NCBI GenBank assembly: GCA_910589075.1
Contig: CAJUSK010000011.1
Span: 190,061-254,060, forward strand
DNA length: 64,000 nucleotides
Source of the DNA: an uncultured Lachnospiraceae bacterium
Lineage (GTDB): Bacteria > Bacillota > Clostridia > Lachnospirales > Lachnospiraceae
Direction: 5' to 3'
Of the stretch, positions 1-8,480 are shown piece after piece. The number at the start of each line of letters is the position of its first letter. The first letter of the stretch is position 1. Below the pieces are notes generated by a model, which saw only the letters and a program-made list of their open reading frames with translations, made no database searches and was not told the origin of the DNA. Both the position numbers and the translations under genes were made by a program.

Positions 1-2
1 GG

Positions 3-1847
3 CCGGCGGTGGAAAATAAATCGCTGGAGGAGACGCTGGATAAGGAAATCCGGATTATTATGGCGGTGGCAGTGGTATTGATTTTGGTGATTCTCTGCCT
101 GACGACGGATTCCTGGTTCGAGCCGGTGCTGTTTTTAACGGTTATGGGAATTGCCATTCTTCTGAATATGGGCAGCAATATCCTGCTTGGAACCATTTCT
201 TTCATGAGTTCCAGTGTGGCATCCGTGCTGCAGCTTGCCACTTCTATGGACTATTCAGTGTTTCTTTTACATACATATGTGCGGCGGAATGAACAGAAGC
301 CCGGGAATAAGGAAAAGGCTATGACGGGGGCGCTGAAGGAATCGGCTGTTTCCATTCTGTCCAGCGCAATGACTACCTTTGTGGGATTTATGGCTTTGCT
401 GGCCATGCGCTTTGGGCTTGGACGGGATGTGGGCCTGGTACTGGGCAAAAGTATTCTGTGCAGTGTGGCGACGGTTTTGTTTCTTATGCCTGCCCTGCTT
501 TTGCGGTTTGGGGACTTAATAGAGAAAACGAAACACAAAAGCATCATGCCAAAGTTTGAGCTGGTTTCCAGGGCGGTATTTAAACTGCGCTATCTGGTGA
601 TGGCGCTGATGGTGGTTGTTGTTGTCCCGGCTTATGTGGCACAGAACATGAACAGCTTTACCTTCGGCAACAGTGCGCTGGGCAGAAGCGAGGGAACAAA
701 AGTATATGATGACACGGCGGAAATCGAAGCGAAATTCGGGCGCAGCAATCTGTACCTGATTCTTGTACCCAATGAATCCCCTATAAAAGAGCGGGAACTG
801 GCGGATGAGCTGGAAGATCTGTATTATGTAAAAAGCGTTATGGGCATTGCCAATGTTCTGCCGGTAGGGATTCCGGAGAATTTTGTGCCTGAGAGTATCC
901 GGGGACAGCTCAGGACGGAAAACTATGCCCGAATGCTGATGTATACGAAAACAGATACAGAGAGTGAACTGGCATTTCAGACATCGGATGAAATTCAGGA
1001 GATTGTGAAAACCTATTATCCGGAAAATGCCTATGTGGTGGGGAATACGCCATCCACCCAGGATTTAAAGGAATTGATGGTGCCGGATTATGCAGTTACC
1101 AATGTCATATCTCTGTTGGCTGTGGCCGTGGTGGTGGGGCTGGCGTTTAAATCGCTGTTGCTGCCCATCCTGGTCCTGATTCCCATTACCATTGCCACGT
1201 ATATGAATATGACCGTACCCTATCTGCAGGGCGAGAGTTTTATGTTTAACGGCTTTATTATCGTAAGCTGTATCCAACTTGGTGCCACCGTGGACTATTC
1301 CATTCTGCTGACCAACAATTATATGTATAACAGGGAGCACGGCCTGGAGAAAAAACCGGCAGCCATTGACGCTCTGCAGAGAAGTATCCTGTCGATTTTA
1401 ACTTCCGGCACGATTCTGACGGTGGCCGGATATGGTATTTTTTTTATTTCTTCTGTCAGCGCAATTTCTTCGCTGGGACATCTGATCGGGCGGGGCGGTC
1501 TGATCAGTATGTGTATGGTAATTCTGGCGGTGCCGGCATTGCTCACTGCGTTTGACGACATTATTTTCCGGGAAAAGGAAGTACGGGACCGCTTGAAGCA
1601 GAAGGAGGTTGAACGGCTCAGGAAGAAAGTGCAACTGCGGAGAGCGCAGCGCAGAGAATGGATGCAGCGTCTGGCCGACAGACGGATGGAATGGAAGGCA
1701 AAGCGGGAGAGGCCGGCGCCGGAAGCGGGCCGGGAAGAGATAAAACCGGAAACGGAGAACCAAAAGAAGCCCACAGTCCTGAAACTGAAAAACAGTGGGG
1801 CAGCAGGAACACATGAGAAAGACAAGGGAGGAGAAAAGGATGTATAA
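3..1847 (+). CDS. MMPL/RND-family exporter, 5'-truncated by the window edge
   Basis: This is the C-terminal two thirds or so of an MMPL-type RND transporter, a proton-driven membrane exporter of lipids or other hydrophobic compounds. The frame is open to the left edge and begins just before the second membrane helix, so the first helix and first extracytoplasmic loop must lie outside the window. A GTG at 9 is in frame but has no ribosome site and is not a credible start. Two pseudo-symmetric halves are visible: a first helix bundle carrying MDYSVFLLH, a large extracytoplasmic domain, then a second bundle carrying VDYSILLTNNY, the paired Asp-Tyr motifs typical of MMPL proteins. The C-terminal tail is long, charged and Arg/Lys/Glu-rich. 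The stop overlaps the start of the next gene, which suggests coupled translation. Substrate unknown. Confidence 0.85.
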   Translation, partial: PAVENKSLEETLDKEIRIIMAVAVVLILVILCLTTDSWFEPVLFLTVMGIAILLNMGSNILLGTISFMSSSVASVLQLATSMDYSVFLLHTYVRRNEQKPGNKEKAMTGALKESAVSILSSAMTTFVGFMALLAMRFGLGRDVGLVLGKSILCSVATVLFLMPALLLRFGDLIEKTKHKSIMPKFELVSRAVFKLRYLVMALMVVVVVPAYVAQNMNSFTFGNSALGRSEGTKVYDDTAEIEAKFGRSNLYLILVPNESPIKERELADELEDLYYVKSVMGIANVLPVGIPENFVPESIRGQLRTENYARMLMYTKTDTESELAFQTSDEIQEIVKTYYPENAYVVGNTPSTQDLKELMVPDYAVTNVISLLAVAVVVGLAFKSLLLPILVLIPITIATYMNMTVPYLQGESFMFNGFIIVSCIQLGATVDYSILLTNNYMYNREHGLEKKPAAIDALQRSILSILTSGTILTVAGYGIFFISSVSAISSLGHLIGRGGLISMCMVILAVPALLTAFDDIIFREKEVRDRLKQKEVERLRKKVQLRRAQRREWMQRLADRRMEWKAKRERPAPEAGREEIKPETENQKKPTVLKLKNSGAAGTHEKDKGGEKDV

Positions 1848-3732
1848 GCAGTGTATAAAACGGGTGTCAACCCTTGGTATCATAACTGCCCTGTTGGTAC
1901 ATATGGTTTCCATGGATGCGGCAGCAGCGGCGCCTGCAGTGCATGTGGATGAATCGGTCTATGTGAATCTGGATTATTACGGAAGTGTGGAAGAGGTCAA
2001 TATTGTAAAAGGCTGTATGTTGAACGGCAATACCACGATTGTGGACTATGGGGCCTATCACGAAGTGGTCAATATGAGCAATCAGGCAGTTCCTGTAGTG
2101 GAGGGCGACCGGGTTACCTGGGATCTCAGCGGCCAGGAAGGCGACCGTTTTTACTTTGAATGCAGAACGGACAGCCTGGCGCAGGAATTGCCATGGGATC
2201 TGGATGTCACTTATAAACTGAATGGGAAGGAATGCGGGGCGGACACCCTGGCCGGCGCATCGGGATTGGTGACAATGTTGATTGAAGTATCACCCAATTC
2301 CAAATCGCCTGATTATTATAAAAACAATATGATCCTGACCGTGGCGACGGTGGTGGATATGGATAAGCATAACTATTCTCTGGATGCCCCCGGTTCCCAG
2401 CTTCAGACGGTGGGGACGAAAAAGGCGGTTCTGTTTATGGCCCTTCCCGGTGAAAGCGGTACTTTCCGGATTGATATAGGAACGGACTGTTTTGAGAGTA
2501 TCGGATTGATGTTTATGATGGTGCCCGCCACCCTTTCTTCCCTGGACCGTATCGGAGACATCAGAGAAGTCAAGGATCAGGTACGGGACTCCATGGATGC
2601 CATGAGTGACAGCGCGGATGTGATTCTGGATCATTTATCTGAAATGAAAGGCAGTCTTGCAGAGACACAGAAAGGCCTTCGCAAGGCACAGGAGGCAAAA
2701 GCTGTGTTTGATGCAGGAGAAGGGCAGGTGAAATCCGATGCGGACGCTGCCATTGCTTCTCTGGATGGTATCAAAAACAGTCTGACCCTTCTTTCTGCGC
2801 AGACCGTCATTGAAAAAGGTGATTATATAGATGCCATGGAGCGGTTGGAAACTATCCGGCACAGCGTCTATGAGATGGACGCCTATCTGGAAGATATGGA
2901 AGAGGCCACGAAAGATTTGCAGGCTTCCATGAAAAAACTGCGCCATACCATCAAAGACGGGTCCGGGGATACGGAAGAAGAAATAGAAGATGCCATCAAT
3001 TCCCTCAAGCAGATCTATGGTCAGACCGGAGATCCTGCAGATCTGGGGAACTTGCAGGTGGGGGCGGAAATCGGCTATCTGGCAAATTTTGCGGGTGTTC
3101 TGTCAAAATCTACGATTCCGGTGCTGGAGAATACGGAAGGCGTCATGCATGAGGTGGAACATCTGACCAATAAGGCCAGCGAAGTGCTCAATGAAAGCTA
3201 TACCCTGGGCGGCCATATGACACAGGATTATAAAGATCATGTGCTGATGCTGCTGGATGAAACACAGATGTTCCTGGATTATTCCAATGCAAGTGTGGCA
3301 GCAGCACAGACGGCGCTGCGCAGTATGCGGACTTTGCTGGATGCCACAGAAACCAGCCTGGATGCGGCTATAGATTCCAGTCTCAGCGGCATGATTGGTA
3401 TTCTGGACAGCGGTATCGGGATTGCCGGTGGAAGCGAAGTGTTCAGGGATGCCAAAGATACCATGAAAGAAGCGGTAGACGATGAACTGGATGAGATTGA
3501 AGCGGAAACCAACATATTGAATATTGATATAGAAGAAAGTTTTCCTTCGTTTACGTCAGATAAAAACAGTGCGCCGGAAAGCATTCAAATCATTATGCGA
3601 ACGGCGGAAATCAGTGTGGATGAGGAAGAGGATCCGGTGACAGATCTGGAAAAAGAACCTGAGGATATTGGCGTATGGGGCAGGCTGAAAGCAATCTTTG
3701 TGAAGATTTATCACTGGTTTGTAAAAGAATAG
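1840..3732 (+). CDS. Secreted or membrane-tethered coiled-coil protein, partner of the MMPL exporter
   Basis: Not recognised as a named family. The ATG at 1840 is preferred because GGGAGGAG lies seven bases upstream; it overlaps the exporter stop by eight bases, so the two are probably translated together. The protein is 630 residues: a signal-like N terminus (basic start, hydrophobic stretch to about residue 25, Ala run), a beta-rich globular region to about 240, then a long Ala/Glu/Lys/Met-rich helical region with coiled-coil character (about 240-520) and a tail ending in a Trp-containing amphipathic helix. By position and architecture it could be a periplasm-like adaptor or accessory subunit of the exporter, though that is inference. 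A strong terminator follows. Confidence 0.7.
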   Translation: MYKQCIKRVSTLGIITALLVHMVSMDAAAAAPAVHVDESVYVNLDYYGSVEEVNIVKGCMLNGNTTIVDYGAYHEVVNMSNQAVPVVEGDRVTWDLSGQEGDRFYFECRTDSLAQELPWDLDVTYKLNGKECGADTLAGASGLVTMLIEVSPNSKSPDYYKNNMILTVATVVDMDKHNYSLDAPGSQLQTVGTKKAVLFMALPGESGTFRIDIGTDCFESIGLMFMMVPATLSSLDRIGDIREVKDQVRDSMDAMSDSADVILDHLSEMKGSLAETQKGLRKAQEAKAVFDAGEGQVKSDADAAIASLDGIKNSLTLLSAQTVIEKGDYIDAMERLETIRHSVYEMDAYLEDMEEATKDLQASMKKLRHTIKDGSGDTEEEIEDAINSLKQIYGQTGDPADLGNLQVGAEIGYLANFAGVLSKSTIPVLENTEGVMHEVEHLTNKASEVLNESYTLGGHMTQDYKDHVLMLLDETQMFLDYSNASVAAAQTALRSMRTLLDATETSLDAAIDSSLSGMIGILDSGIGIAGGSEVFRDAKDTMKEAVDDELDEIEAETNILNIDIEESFPSFTSDKNSAPESIQIIMRTAEISVDEEEDPVTDLEKEPEDIGVWGRLKAIFVKIYHWFVKE

Positions 3733-3750
3733 AGATACGTGCATACTATA

Positions 3751-3793
3751 AAAGCAAACATCTGGCCGGTATCCGGGCAGATGTTTGCTTTTT
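3751..3793 (+). terminator. Strong, probably bidirectional intrinsic terminator
   Basis: AAAGCAAACATCTG (3751-3764) pairs perfectly with CAGATGTTTGCTTT (3778-3791) and is followed by T residues. Read from the other strand the stem is followed by TTTTATAG, so it can also stop the convergent AGCS symporter transcript. Confidence 0.9.
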
Positions 3794-3853
3794 ATACCTG
3801 TGAGAATTATGTAGTTTCAAAACTTGTCAACATGCATATTCCGGATTGTTCAT

Positions 3854-3872
3854 GACAGCATTGAGCTGTCAG
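3854..3872. repeat. Short perfect inverted repeat
   Basis: TGACAGC, a five-base spacer ATTGA, then GCTGTCA. It lies between the bidirectional terminator and the 3' end of the AGCS gene. No T-tract follows on either strand, so it is not an obvious terminator; a protein site or a fossil of a larger repeat is possible. Confidence 0.45.
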
Positions 3873-3885
3873 AGTATACTTTCTG

Positions 3886-5289
3886 TCACTTATACATTTT
3901 CTCTTTTTTCAGTACATCCTGAAATTCACGGATATCTTTAGAAATTTCCCCGCTTAAAATCAGCATACAAATCAGATTGGGAATAGCCATCAGGGCGTTT
4001 GCAATATCCGACAGGTTCCATACCAGATCCAGTGTGGCAACGCAGCCCACGAAAACTACCAGTGAGAAAATAACCCGGTATACCATATTATATTTATGGG
4101 TGCCCAGAATGTATTCATAGGCTTTTTCACCGTGATATTCCCAGCCGAGAATCGTGGAGAAGGCAAACAGGGTGATGCCGATGCTCACAAGCCAGCCGCC
4201 TGCCGGACCCAGTACGGTGGCAAAGGCAGCGATGGTCAGGGAGGAACCCTGATACAGTTCACCGGTGGCAGGATTTACCCCTCCCAGTACACCGGAGGAG
4301 GCGATGGCAAGGCCGGTCATGGTACATACCACAATGGTATCCCAGAAAGTCCCGGTCATATTGATGTATGCCTGGCGTACCGGATGGTCTGTGGTAGCAG
4401 CCGCCGCGGTAATTGCAGCAGATCCCATGCCGGCTTCATTGGAAAATACGCCGCGGGCCACGCCGAAACGCATGGCGTTCATCATGGACGCCGTGATGGT
4501 ACCGCAAAGTCCGCCGCCTACGGCCTGCACGCTGAAAGCCATCTTAAAAATCATGGAAACACCTGCGGGCAGGTTGCCGATATTGCCGATGATCACTATC
4601 AGAGCCGCAATCATATAGAATATGGCCATAACGGGAACTACAACCTGAGACACTTTGGAAATGGACTTGATTCCGCCTACGATAATGAGCAGGGAGAGCA
4701 GTGTCAGTATGATGCCGATTGCCCAGCTTGGAACGGAAAACGTTTCGTTTAATGCGCTTGTGATGGAATTGGCCTGTGTCATATTACCAATGCCAAAGGA
4801 TGCAATCACAGTAAAGAATGCAAAGAACCAGCCCAGCACACTGCCCAGTGCTTTGTTTTTAATGGCTTTTTTCATGGTATACATGGGGCCGCCGGACATT
4901 TCCCCGTCTGCATTGACACCGCGGTATTTGATGGCCAGCATGCATTCGCTGAATTTGGATGTGAGACCGAAGCAGGCGGATATCCACATCCATACAAGCG
5001 CACCAGGGCCGCCGGATACCATGGCTGTGGCCACACCTACGATATTCCCGGTGCCGATGGTAGCTGCCAGCGCAGTGGTGAGGGCGGAGAATGGGGAGAT
5101 ATCTCCTTCGCCGGTTTTTTTGCGGGCTTCTTTGCTCAATGTGCTCTTTAAAGCGTAGCCCAGATTGAGCCAGGGCAAAAAGCCTGTGCGGATTGTCAGG
5201 TAAATACCGGTTCCCACCAACAGAACCAGCATGACGGGGCCCCAGACAAAACTGTCTACAGCCGAGACTGCGTTAGAAAGTGTTTCCAT
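3886..5289 (-). CDS. Sodium:alanine symporter, AGCS family
   Basis: Sodium-coupled amino acid (alanine or glycine) uptake across the cytoplasmic membrane. The start at 5289 is chosen because GGAGGAAT precedes it at the right distance; longer in-frame starts upstream lack a ribosome site and lie in the leader. The 467-residue product opens with about 20 residues and then a first helix, as in AlsT/DagA proteins, and has roughly 10-11 hydrophobic segments. Family signatures visible are the glycine-rich GTGNIVGVATA region near residue 80-90, SNEAGMGSAAITAAAAT in the middle, and the end of the protein with a short charged tail. It is monocistronic, between its own promoter and the bidirectional terminator at 3751-3793. 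Substrate specificity cannot be read from sequence. Confidence 0.93.
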   Translation of the reverse strand: METLSNAVSAVDSFVWGPVMLVLLVGTGIYLTIRTGFLPWLNLGYALKSTLSKEARKKTGEGDISPFSALTTALAATIGTGNIVGVATAMVSGGPGALVWMWISACFGLTSKFSECMLAIKYRGVNADGEMSGGPMYTMKKAIKNKALGSVLGWFFAFFTVIASFGIGNMTQANSITSALNETFSVPSWAIGIILTLLSLLIIVGGIKSISKVSQVVVPVMAIFYMIAALIVIIGNIGNLPAGVSMIFKMAFSVQAVGGGLCGTITASMMNAMRFGVARGVFSNEAGMGSAAITAAAATTDHPVRQAYINMTGTFWDTIVVCTMTGLAIASSGVLGGVNPATGELYQGSSLTIAAFATVLGPAGGWLVSIGITLFAFSTILGWEYHGEKAYEYILGTHKYNMVYRVIFSLVVFVGCVATLDLVWNLSDIANALMAIPNLICMLILSGEISKDIREFQDVLKKEKMYK

Positions 5290-5441
5290 AATATTCCTCC
5301 CATATGTAACGTATGTTTGTAAACAGTGGCCGAAGTACGGCAGTTTCACAATAGAAAACATGATTCGCCGGTTTCCTATTATCATGAATAAAAAAGGACA
5401 TAATATACGCAATCCGTTATTACGCCCTTTGTAACAAAATG

Positions 5442-5470
5442 ATTTTAATATAGTAAAGTGGAAAAGTCAA
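5442..5470 (-). promoter_or_regulatory. Promoter of the AGCS symporter gene
   Basis: Read on the minus strand: TTGACT (5470-5465), exactly 17 bases, TAAAAT (5447-5442). It implies a leader of about 150 nt before the start codon. I looked for a glycine riboswitch in that leader and could not recognise one. Confidence 0.7.
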
Positions 5471-5515
5471 GAAAAACAGGGATTTTTAAACGAAAAACTT
5501 CCATAGAAAGGGAGG

Positions 5516-5544
5516 ATGCCAGGTAAATCAGATTTACCTGGCAT
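5516..5544. repeat. 14-bp perfect inverted repeat in a gene-poor interval
   Basis: ATGCCAGGTAAATC, one base, GATTTACCTGGCAT. As RNA it would fold into a ten-pair stem with a five-base loop, and ATTATTAT follows on the plus strand, so it is a weak terminator candidate or an operator. It stands between the symporter promoter and the 3' end of the cyclophilin gene. The rest of 5545-5700 is AT-rich and I see no gene in it. Confidence 0.6.
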
Positions 5545-5700
5545 TATTATGAAAAAGCTATTTATTAAGTAATGTTAGTTGGCGTGTGTTGTTGTATCTT
5601 ATGGTTATAGTATATGACATGAATTTGGATAAAAAATGTTATGCGAATTAAGTTTCTTTAAATGAACTGTAAATAAAATATGAACGAACAAATGTTTTGG

Positions 5701-6219
5701 CTATATGATTTCCGGCTCCGGATATTCCGTGCCAAAGCAGTCAACGGTAACACATTTCATCATTTGCGTATCAAAGGGCCTGTTTGAACGGTCCGTGGCT
5801 GCGGTGGCAATCCGATCTACCACATCCATGCCTTCGATCACTTTCCCAAAAGCGGCATAGCTGCCATCCAGGTGGGGTGCCGCTTTGTGCATAATAAAGA
5901 ACTGGCTGCCTGCGGAGTCGGGCATCATGCTTCTGGCCATAGACAGAACGCCTTTTGTGTGTTTTAAGTCGTTGGCGAAACCGTTCTGGTCAAATTCGCC
6001 TTTGATAAAATAGCCGGGGCCGCCCATTCCGCTGCCTTCCGGGTCGCCGCCCTGAATCATAAAGCCTTTGATGATGCGGTGAAAAATCAGACCGTCATAA
6101 AAACCTTTCCGAATGAGGCTGATAAAGTTGTTTACCGTATTTGGTGCGATATGGGGATACAGTTCAGCCCTGATCTGATCTCCGTTTTCCATGGTAATTG
6201 TAACGACTGGATTTTGCAT
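5701..6219 (-). CDS. Peptidyl-prolyl cis-trans isomerase, cyclophilin type
   Basis: Cytoplasmic cyclophilin that accelerates proline isomerisation in folding proteins. The start at 6219 has GAAAGGAA nine bases upstream; longer reading frames run through the divergent promoter region and are not credible. The product is 172 residues, the normal size of a single-domain bacterial cyclophilin. The core motifs are visible in order: FHRIIKGFMIQGGDP (residues about 46-60, with the catalytic Arg), GSQFFIMHKAAPHLDG (around 112-127) and FGKVIEGMDVVD. There is no signal peptide. It is divergent from the GNAT gene with about 110 bases between the starts. Confidence 0.95.
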   Translation of the reverse strand: MQNPVVTITMENGDQIRAELYPHIAPNTVNNFISLIRKGFYDGLIFHRIIKGFMIQGGDPEGSGMGGPGYFIKGEFDQNGFANDLKHTKGVLSMARSMMPDSAGSQFFIMHKAAPHLDGSYAAFGKVIEGMDVVDRIATAATDRSNRPFDTQMMKCVTVDCFGTEYPEPEII

Positions 6220-6331
6220 GGTATTTTTGTTCCTTTCTGTTATAATATGTTTTGCAGTGGACAATTCTCTCTGTATTGTAATGGATAAACACTGTTTCGT
6301 AAAGGTTTTTGCAACCAGGAGGAGCAATTCA

Positions 6332-7105
6332 GTGGTAAAGAAAATATTGATTGAGAGCGGCAGGGGTAATGACATCTTATATTTAACAGATAATCTGGCG
6401 TTTCTGAGAGCTTTGCTTGCGAAAGGTGAAAAAGCGGCGGCAATTTTGACAGAGGAGAACCGGCATGAGGATTTTACCGGACTTCCATATGCAGTGGAGC
6501 AGATCGAAGAGATGGAACCGGAGGACTTTGTGAGACTTTACAGGCGGCTGGCAGGGCTGCCATGGGAGATTCTGGAGACAGAGCGGTGCAGGCTGCGGGA
6601 AATGACTGTATCGGATGTGGATCGGCTGTATGAAATCTATGCGGATGCTTCCATCACGGAATTTATGGAGGATTTGTATGAGGATCGGGAGCAGGAACGC
6701 AGATATATGGAAGAGTATCGGAAATATATCTATGAATTTTACGGGTATGGCATATGGATTGTGGAGGAAAAAACTTCTGGCCTGGTTATGGGACGGGCAG
6801 GGGTTGAACCAAAGGACGGGGAAGTGGAGCTGGGATTTTTGATTGCCCGGCCATGGCAGCGTCTGGGGTATGGATATGAAGTGTGCAGTGCCATACTGGA
6901 ATATGTGCGGCGGGAAATTGAGTGTGAACGGGTTCTCTCCAGAGTACATCCGGGGAACAGAGCCAGCGTGGGCCTGCTTGAAAAATTGGGGTTTTCCAAA
7001 TTAAAAGGTGCAGACGGGGCGGAGCTGGAGACGTGGGTGTTGCCGATGGAGAAAAAGAAAGAACCCCATCCTTGTGAGGACAGGGTTTTGGAAAGTTCAT
7101 CCTGA
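6332..7105 (+). CDS. GNAT acetyltransferase with an extra N-terminal domain
   Basis: The GTG at 6332 is preferred because AGGAGGAG lies seven bases upstream; the frame is open further left but without a ribosome site. In the 257-residue product the last 170 residues or so form a GNAT fold: LETERCRLREM start, a central beta strand with GRAGVEPKDGEVELGF, then RPWQRLGYGYE, which is the acetyl-CoA binding R/Q-x-x-G-x-G/A element, and NRASVGLLEKLGF near the end, as in RimJ-like N-acetyltransferases. The first 75 residues or so are a separate alpha/beta domain that I do not recognise, with ILYLTDN and a LTEENRHEDFTG motif. Acceptor substrate unknown. Confidence 0.82.
   Translation: MVKKILIESGRGNDILYLTDNLAFLRALLAKGEKAAAILTEENRHEDFTGLPYAVEQIEEMEPEDFVRLYRRLAGLPWEILETERCRLREMTVSDVDRLYEIYADASITEFMEDLYEDREQERRYMEEYRKYIYEFYGYGIWIVEEKTSGLVMGRAGVEPKDGEVELGFLIARPWQRLGYGYEVCSAILEYVRREIECERVLSRVHPGNRASVGLLEKLGFSKLKGADGAELETWVLPMEKKKEPHPCEDRVLESSS
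7062..7089 (+). terminator. Possible terminator inside the 3' end of the GNAT gene
   Basis: AACCC, two bases, TCCT, loop TGTG, AGGA, two bases, GGGTT, followed by TT. The stem has a symmetric internal loop and only a short T-tract, and overlaps the last dozen codons. It is the only terminator-like structure between the convergent GNAT and HD-GYP genes. Confidence 0.35.
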
Positions 7106-7119
7106 AAAGCCGGTAAAAT

Positions 7120-8241
7120 TTATACGACGGGAAGCATTTCCGTTATCATAATATCTTTCTGCTTACTTAAATCAATAAACTCGTCGCCGCACTGTACGAT
7201 GGGACGGCCCAGGCGGCTGCGGTTAATAAATACGACATAGCCGATTTTCTGATTGCTCAGGCGTACAGGGCAGTTCAAATAGGTGTTGGCAGTATTTTCC
7301 AGGAAAGTGAGAATAGCACGGGCATCAAATTTACTCAGTCCTACCATTTCAAAATGTTCCAGGACAGCAAAAGGCGTCATAGCTTTGCGGTAAGGCCGAT
7401 CAGAAGTCATGGCATCATAAATATTGCAGATGGTAACCAATTTTGCAAACGGGTCGATCTGTTCGTCTTTGAGCTGACGGGGATAACCGCTGCCATCACA
7501 TTTCTCATGGTGCATCAGTGCAGACAGCCGGACGGTTTCGTTTACTCCGAACTCTTTCAGCAGTTCATAGCCTTTTTCCGGATGGGTATTGATAATCTCC
7601 CGTTCCTGTGGTGTTAACGGACCGGGCTTCTGGACGATTTCATCGGGAACGGTTAACTGTCCCACATCATGAAACAGACCGCAGGCTGCTGCTAAATGGC
7701 AGTCTTCTTCACTGTAATCCAGCCAGTGCGCCAGCATATTGCAGAGAAGCGAGGTATTGATACAGTGGGCGTATATGCTGGAATCATATTCTTTCATATA
7801 AATAAGCATTTCCAGAATACTGCTGTATCTGCCTTTTGTATCCAGAAGGGAAACAGTCTGGTTTAATATGGTATCTACATTTAGATCTGTGTTTTTCTCT
7901 ACAAGATTATTGACAGCAACCTGGAAATAATTCAGGCCTTCGCTGTAGGCCTCTTTGTATTCTTTGATTTCCTGTGTCCGGGCTTCCCTTACTTTATCCG
8001 GGAGTTTGGAAATAAAATCGGGGACATGACTGCCGAAGTAGGTGTCACCGGCATTTTCGGCAGAATCCGGGATCTCGTCGTCAATCCAGACTGAGCGGAT
8101 AGAAAAAACATGCAATAACTGAAGTTTGAGCTCTGTTAACGTGGTTCCTTTTGGAACCAGTAGCTGCTGACCATTCATTGCATAGATATCTTCAGCGGTT
8201 ACCATTCCTGGCTTTAACTGCTCCAGGGTAATTTTTTTCAT
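7120..8241 (-). CDS. HD-GYP domain phosphodiesterase (probable cyclic-di-GMP hydrolase)
   Basis: A 373-residue cytoplasmic protein. The first 100 residues or so form an N-terminal domain opening MKKITLEQLKPGMVTAEDIY, as commonly found in front of HD-GYP domains. The HD-GYP domain occupies roughly residues 130-330: HCINTSLL, GLFHDVGQLTVPDEI with the metal-binding HD, HPEKGYELL, HHEKCDGSGYP, which carries HHE and the GYP-type motif, then DAMTSDRPYRKAM. The domain hydrolyses cyclic di-GMP in characterised members. There is no membrane segment and no receiver domain. The start at 8241 has GAGGT upstream, and the gene has its own strong promoter, so it is monocistronic. Confidence 0.92.
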   Translation of the reverse strand: MKKITLEQLKPGMVTAEDIYAMNGQQLLVPKGTTLTELKLQLLHVFSIRSVWIDDEIPDSAENAGDTYFGSHVPDFISKLPDKVREARTQEIKEYKEAYSEGLNYFQVAVNNLVEKNTDLNVDTILNQTVSLLDTKGRYSSILEMLIYMKEYDSSIYAHCINTSLLCNMLAHWLDYSEEDCHLAAACGLFHDVGQLTVPDEIVQKPGPLTPQEREIINTHPEKGYELLKEFGVNETVRLSALMHHEKCDGSGYPRQLKDEQIDPFAKLVTICNIYDAMTSDRPYRKAMTPFAVLEHFEMVGLSKFDARAILTFLENTANTYLNCPVRLSNQKIGYVVFINRSRLGRPIVQCGDEFIDLSKQKDIMITEMLPVV

Positions 8242-8292
8242 ATTGTTACCTCACTTTTCTTTAGAAGCTGGTGGTGCTGTCTTTTTATATAA

Positions 8293-8321
8293 ATTATAAA
8301 ACGTTTCAGGCGGATAGTCAA
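8293..8321 (-). promoter_or_regulatory. Promoter of the HD-GYP gene
   Basis: Minus strand TTGACT (8321-8316), 17 bases, TATAAT (8298-8293). A near-consensus housekeeping promoter about 50 bases in front of the start codon. Confidence 0.8.
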
Positions 8322-8389
8322 CTGTACCTCCGGGCAATTTAGCCGGCCCTCCGGTTTATATTTTCGGTTTGTATCCCCTGAACTGCAAC

Positions 8390-8418
8390 TGGACAAATCT
8401 GTTATTTTAGACTATGAT
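8390..8418 (+). promoter_or_regulatory. Promoter of the aminotransferase gene
   Basis: TGGACA (8390-8395), 17 bases, TATGAT (8413-8418), about 62 bases before the ATG at 8481. It is divergent from the HD-GYP promoter. Confidence 0.6.
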
Positions 8419-8480
8419 TAAAAGCACATGAAAATCATTACAATAGGAAGTAAGAGCAGGCTGTTTCGTTGGAGGAAATT

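Noticed and set aside
251..547. Minus-strand open frame opposite the MMPL exporter (and many similar frames opposite other genes)
   Set aside because: Antisense to a well-supported gene, no ribosome site, no recognisable protein features; GC-skewed codon positions of the real gene produce such frames.
3854..3872. TGACAGC-ATTGA-GCTGTCA as a seventh copy of the dispersed hairpin repeat
   Set aside because: It is preceded by TTCATGACA like the true copies, but lacks the CAAT/ATTG arms and the conserved tip. Listed as a plain inverted repeat.
5290..5441. Glycine riboswitch in the leader of the AGCS symporter
   Set aside because: AGCS genes often follow glycine riboswitches, but I could not find the conserved core in this leader.
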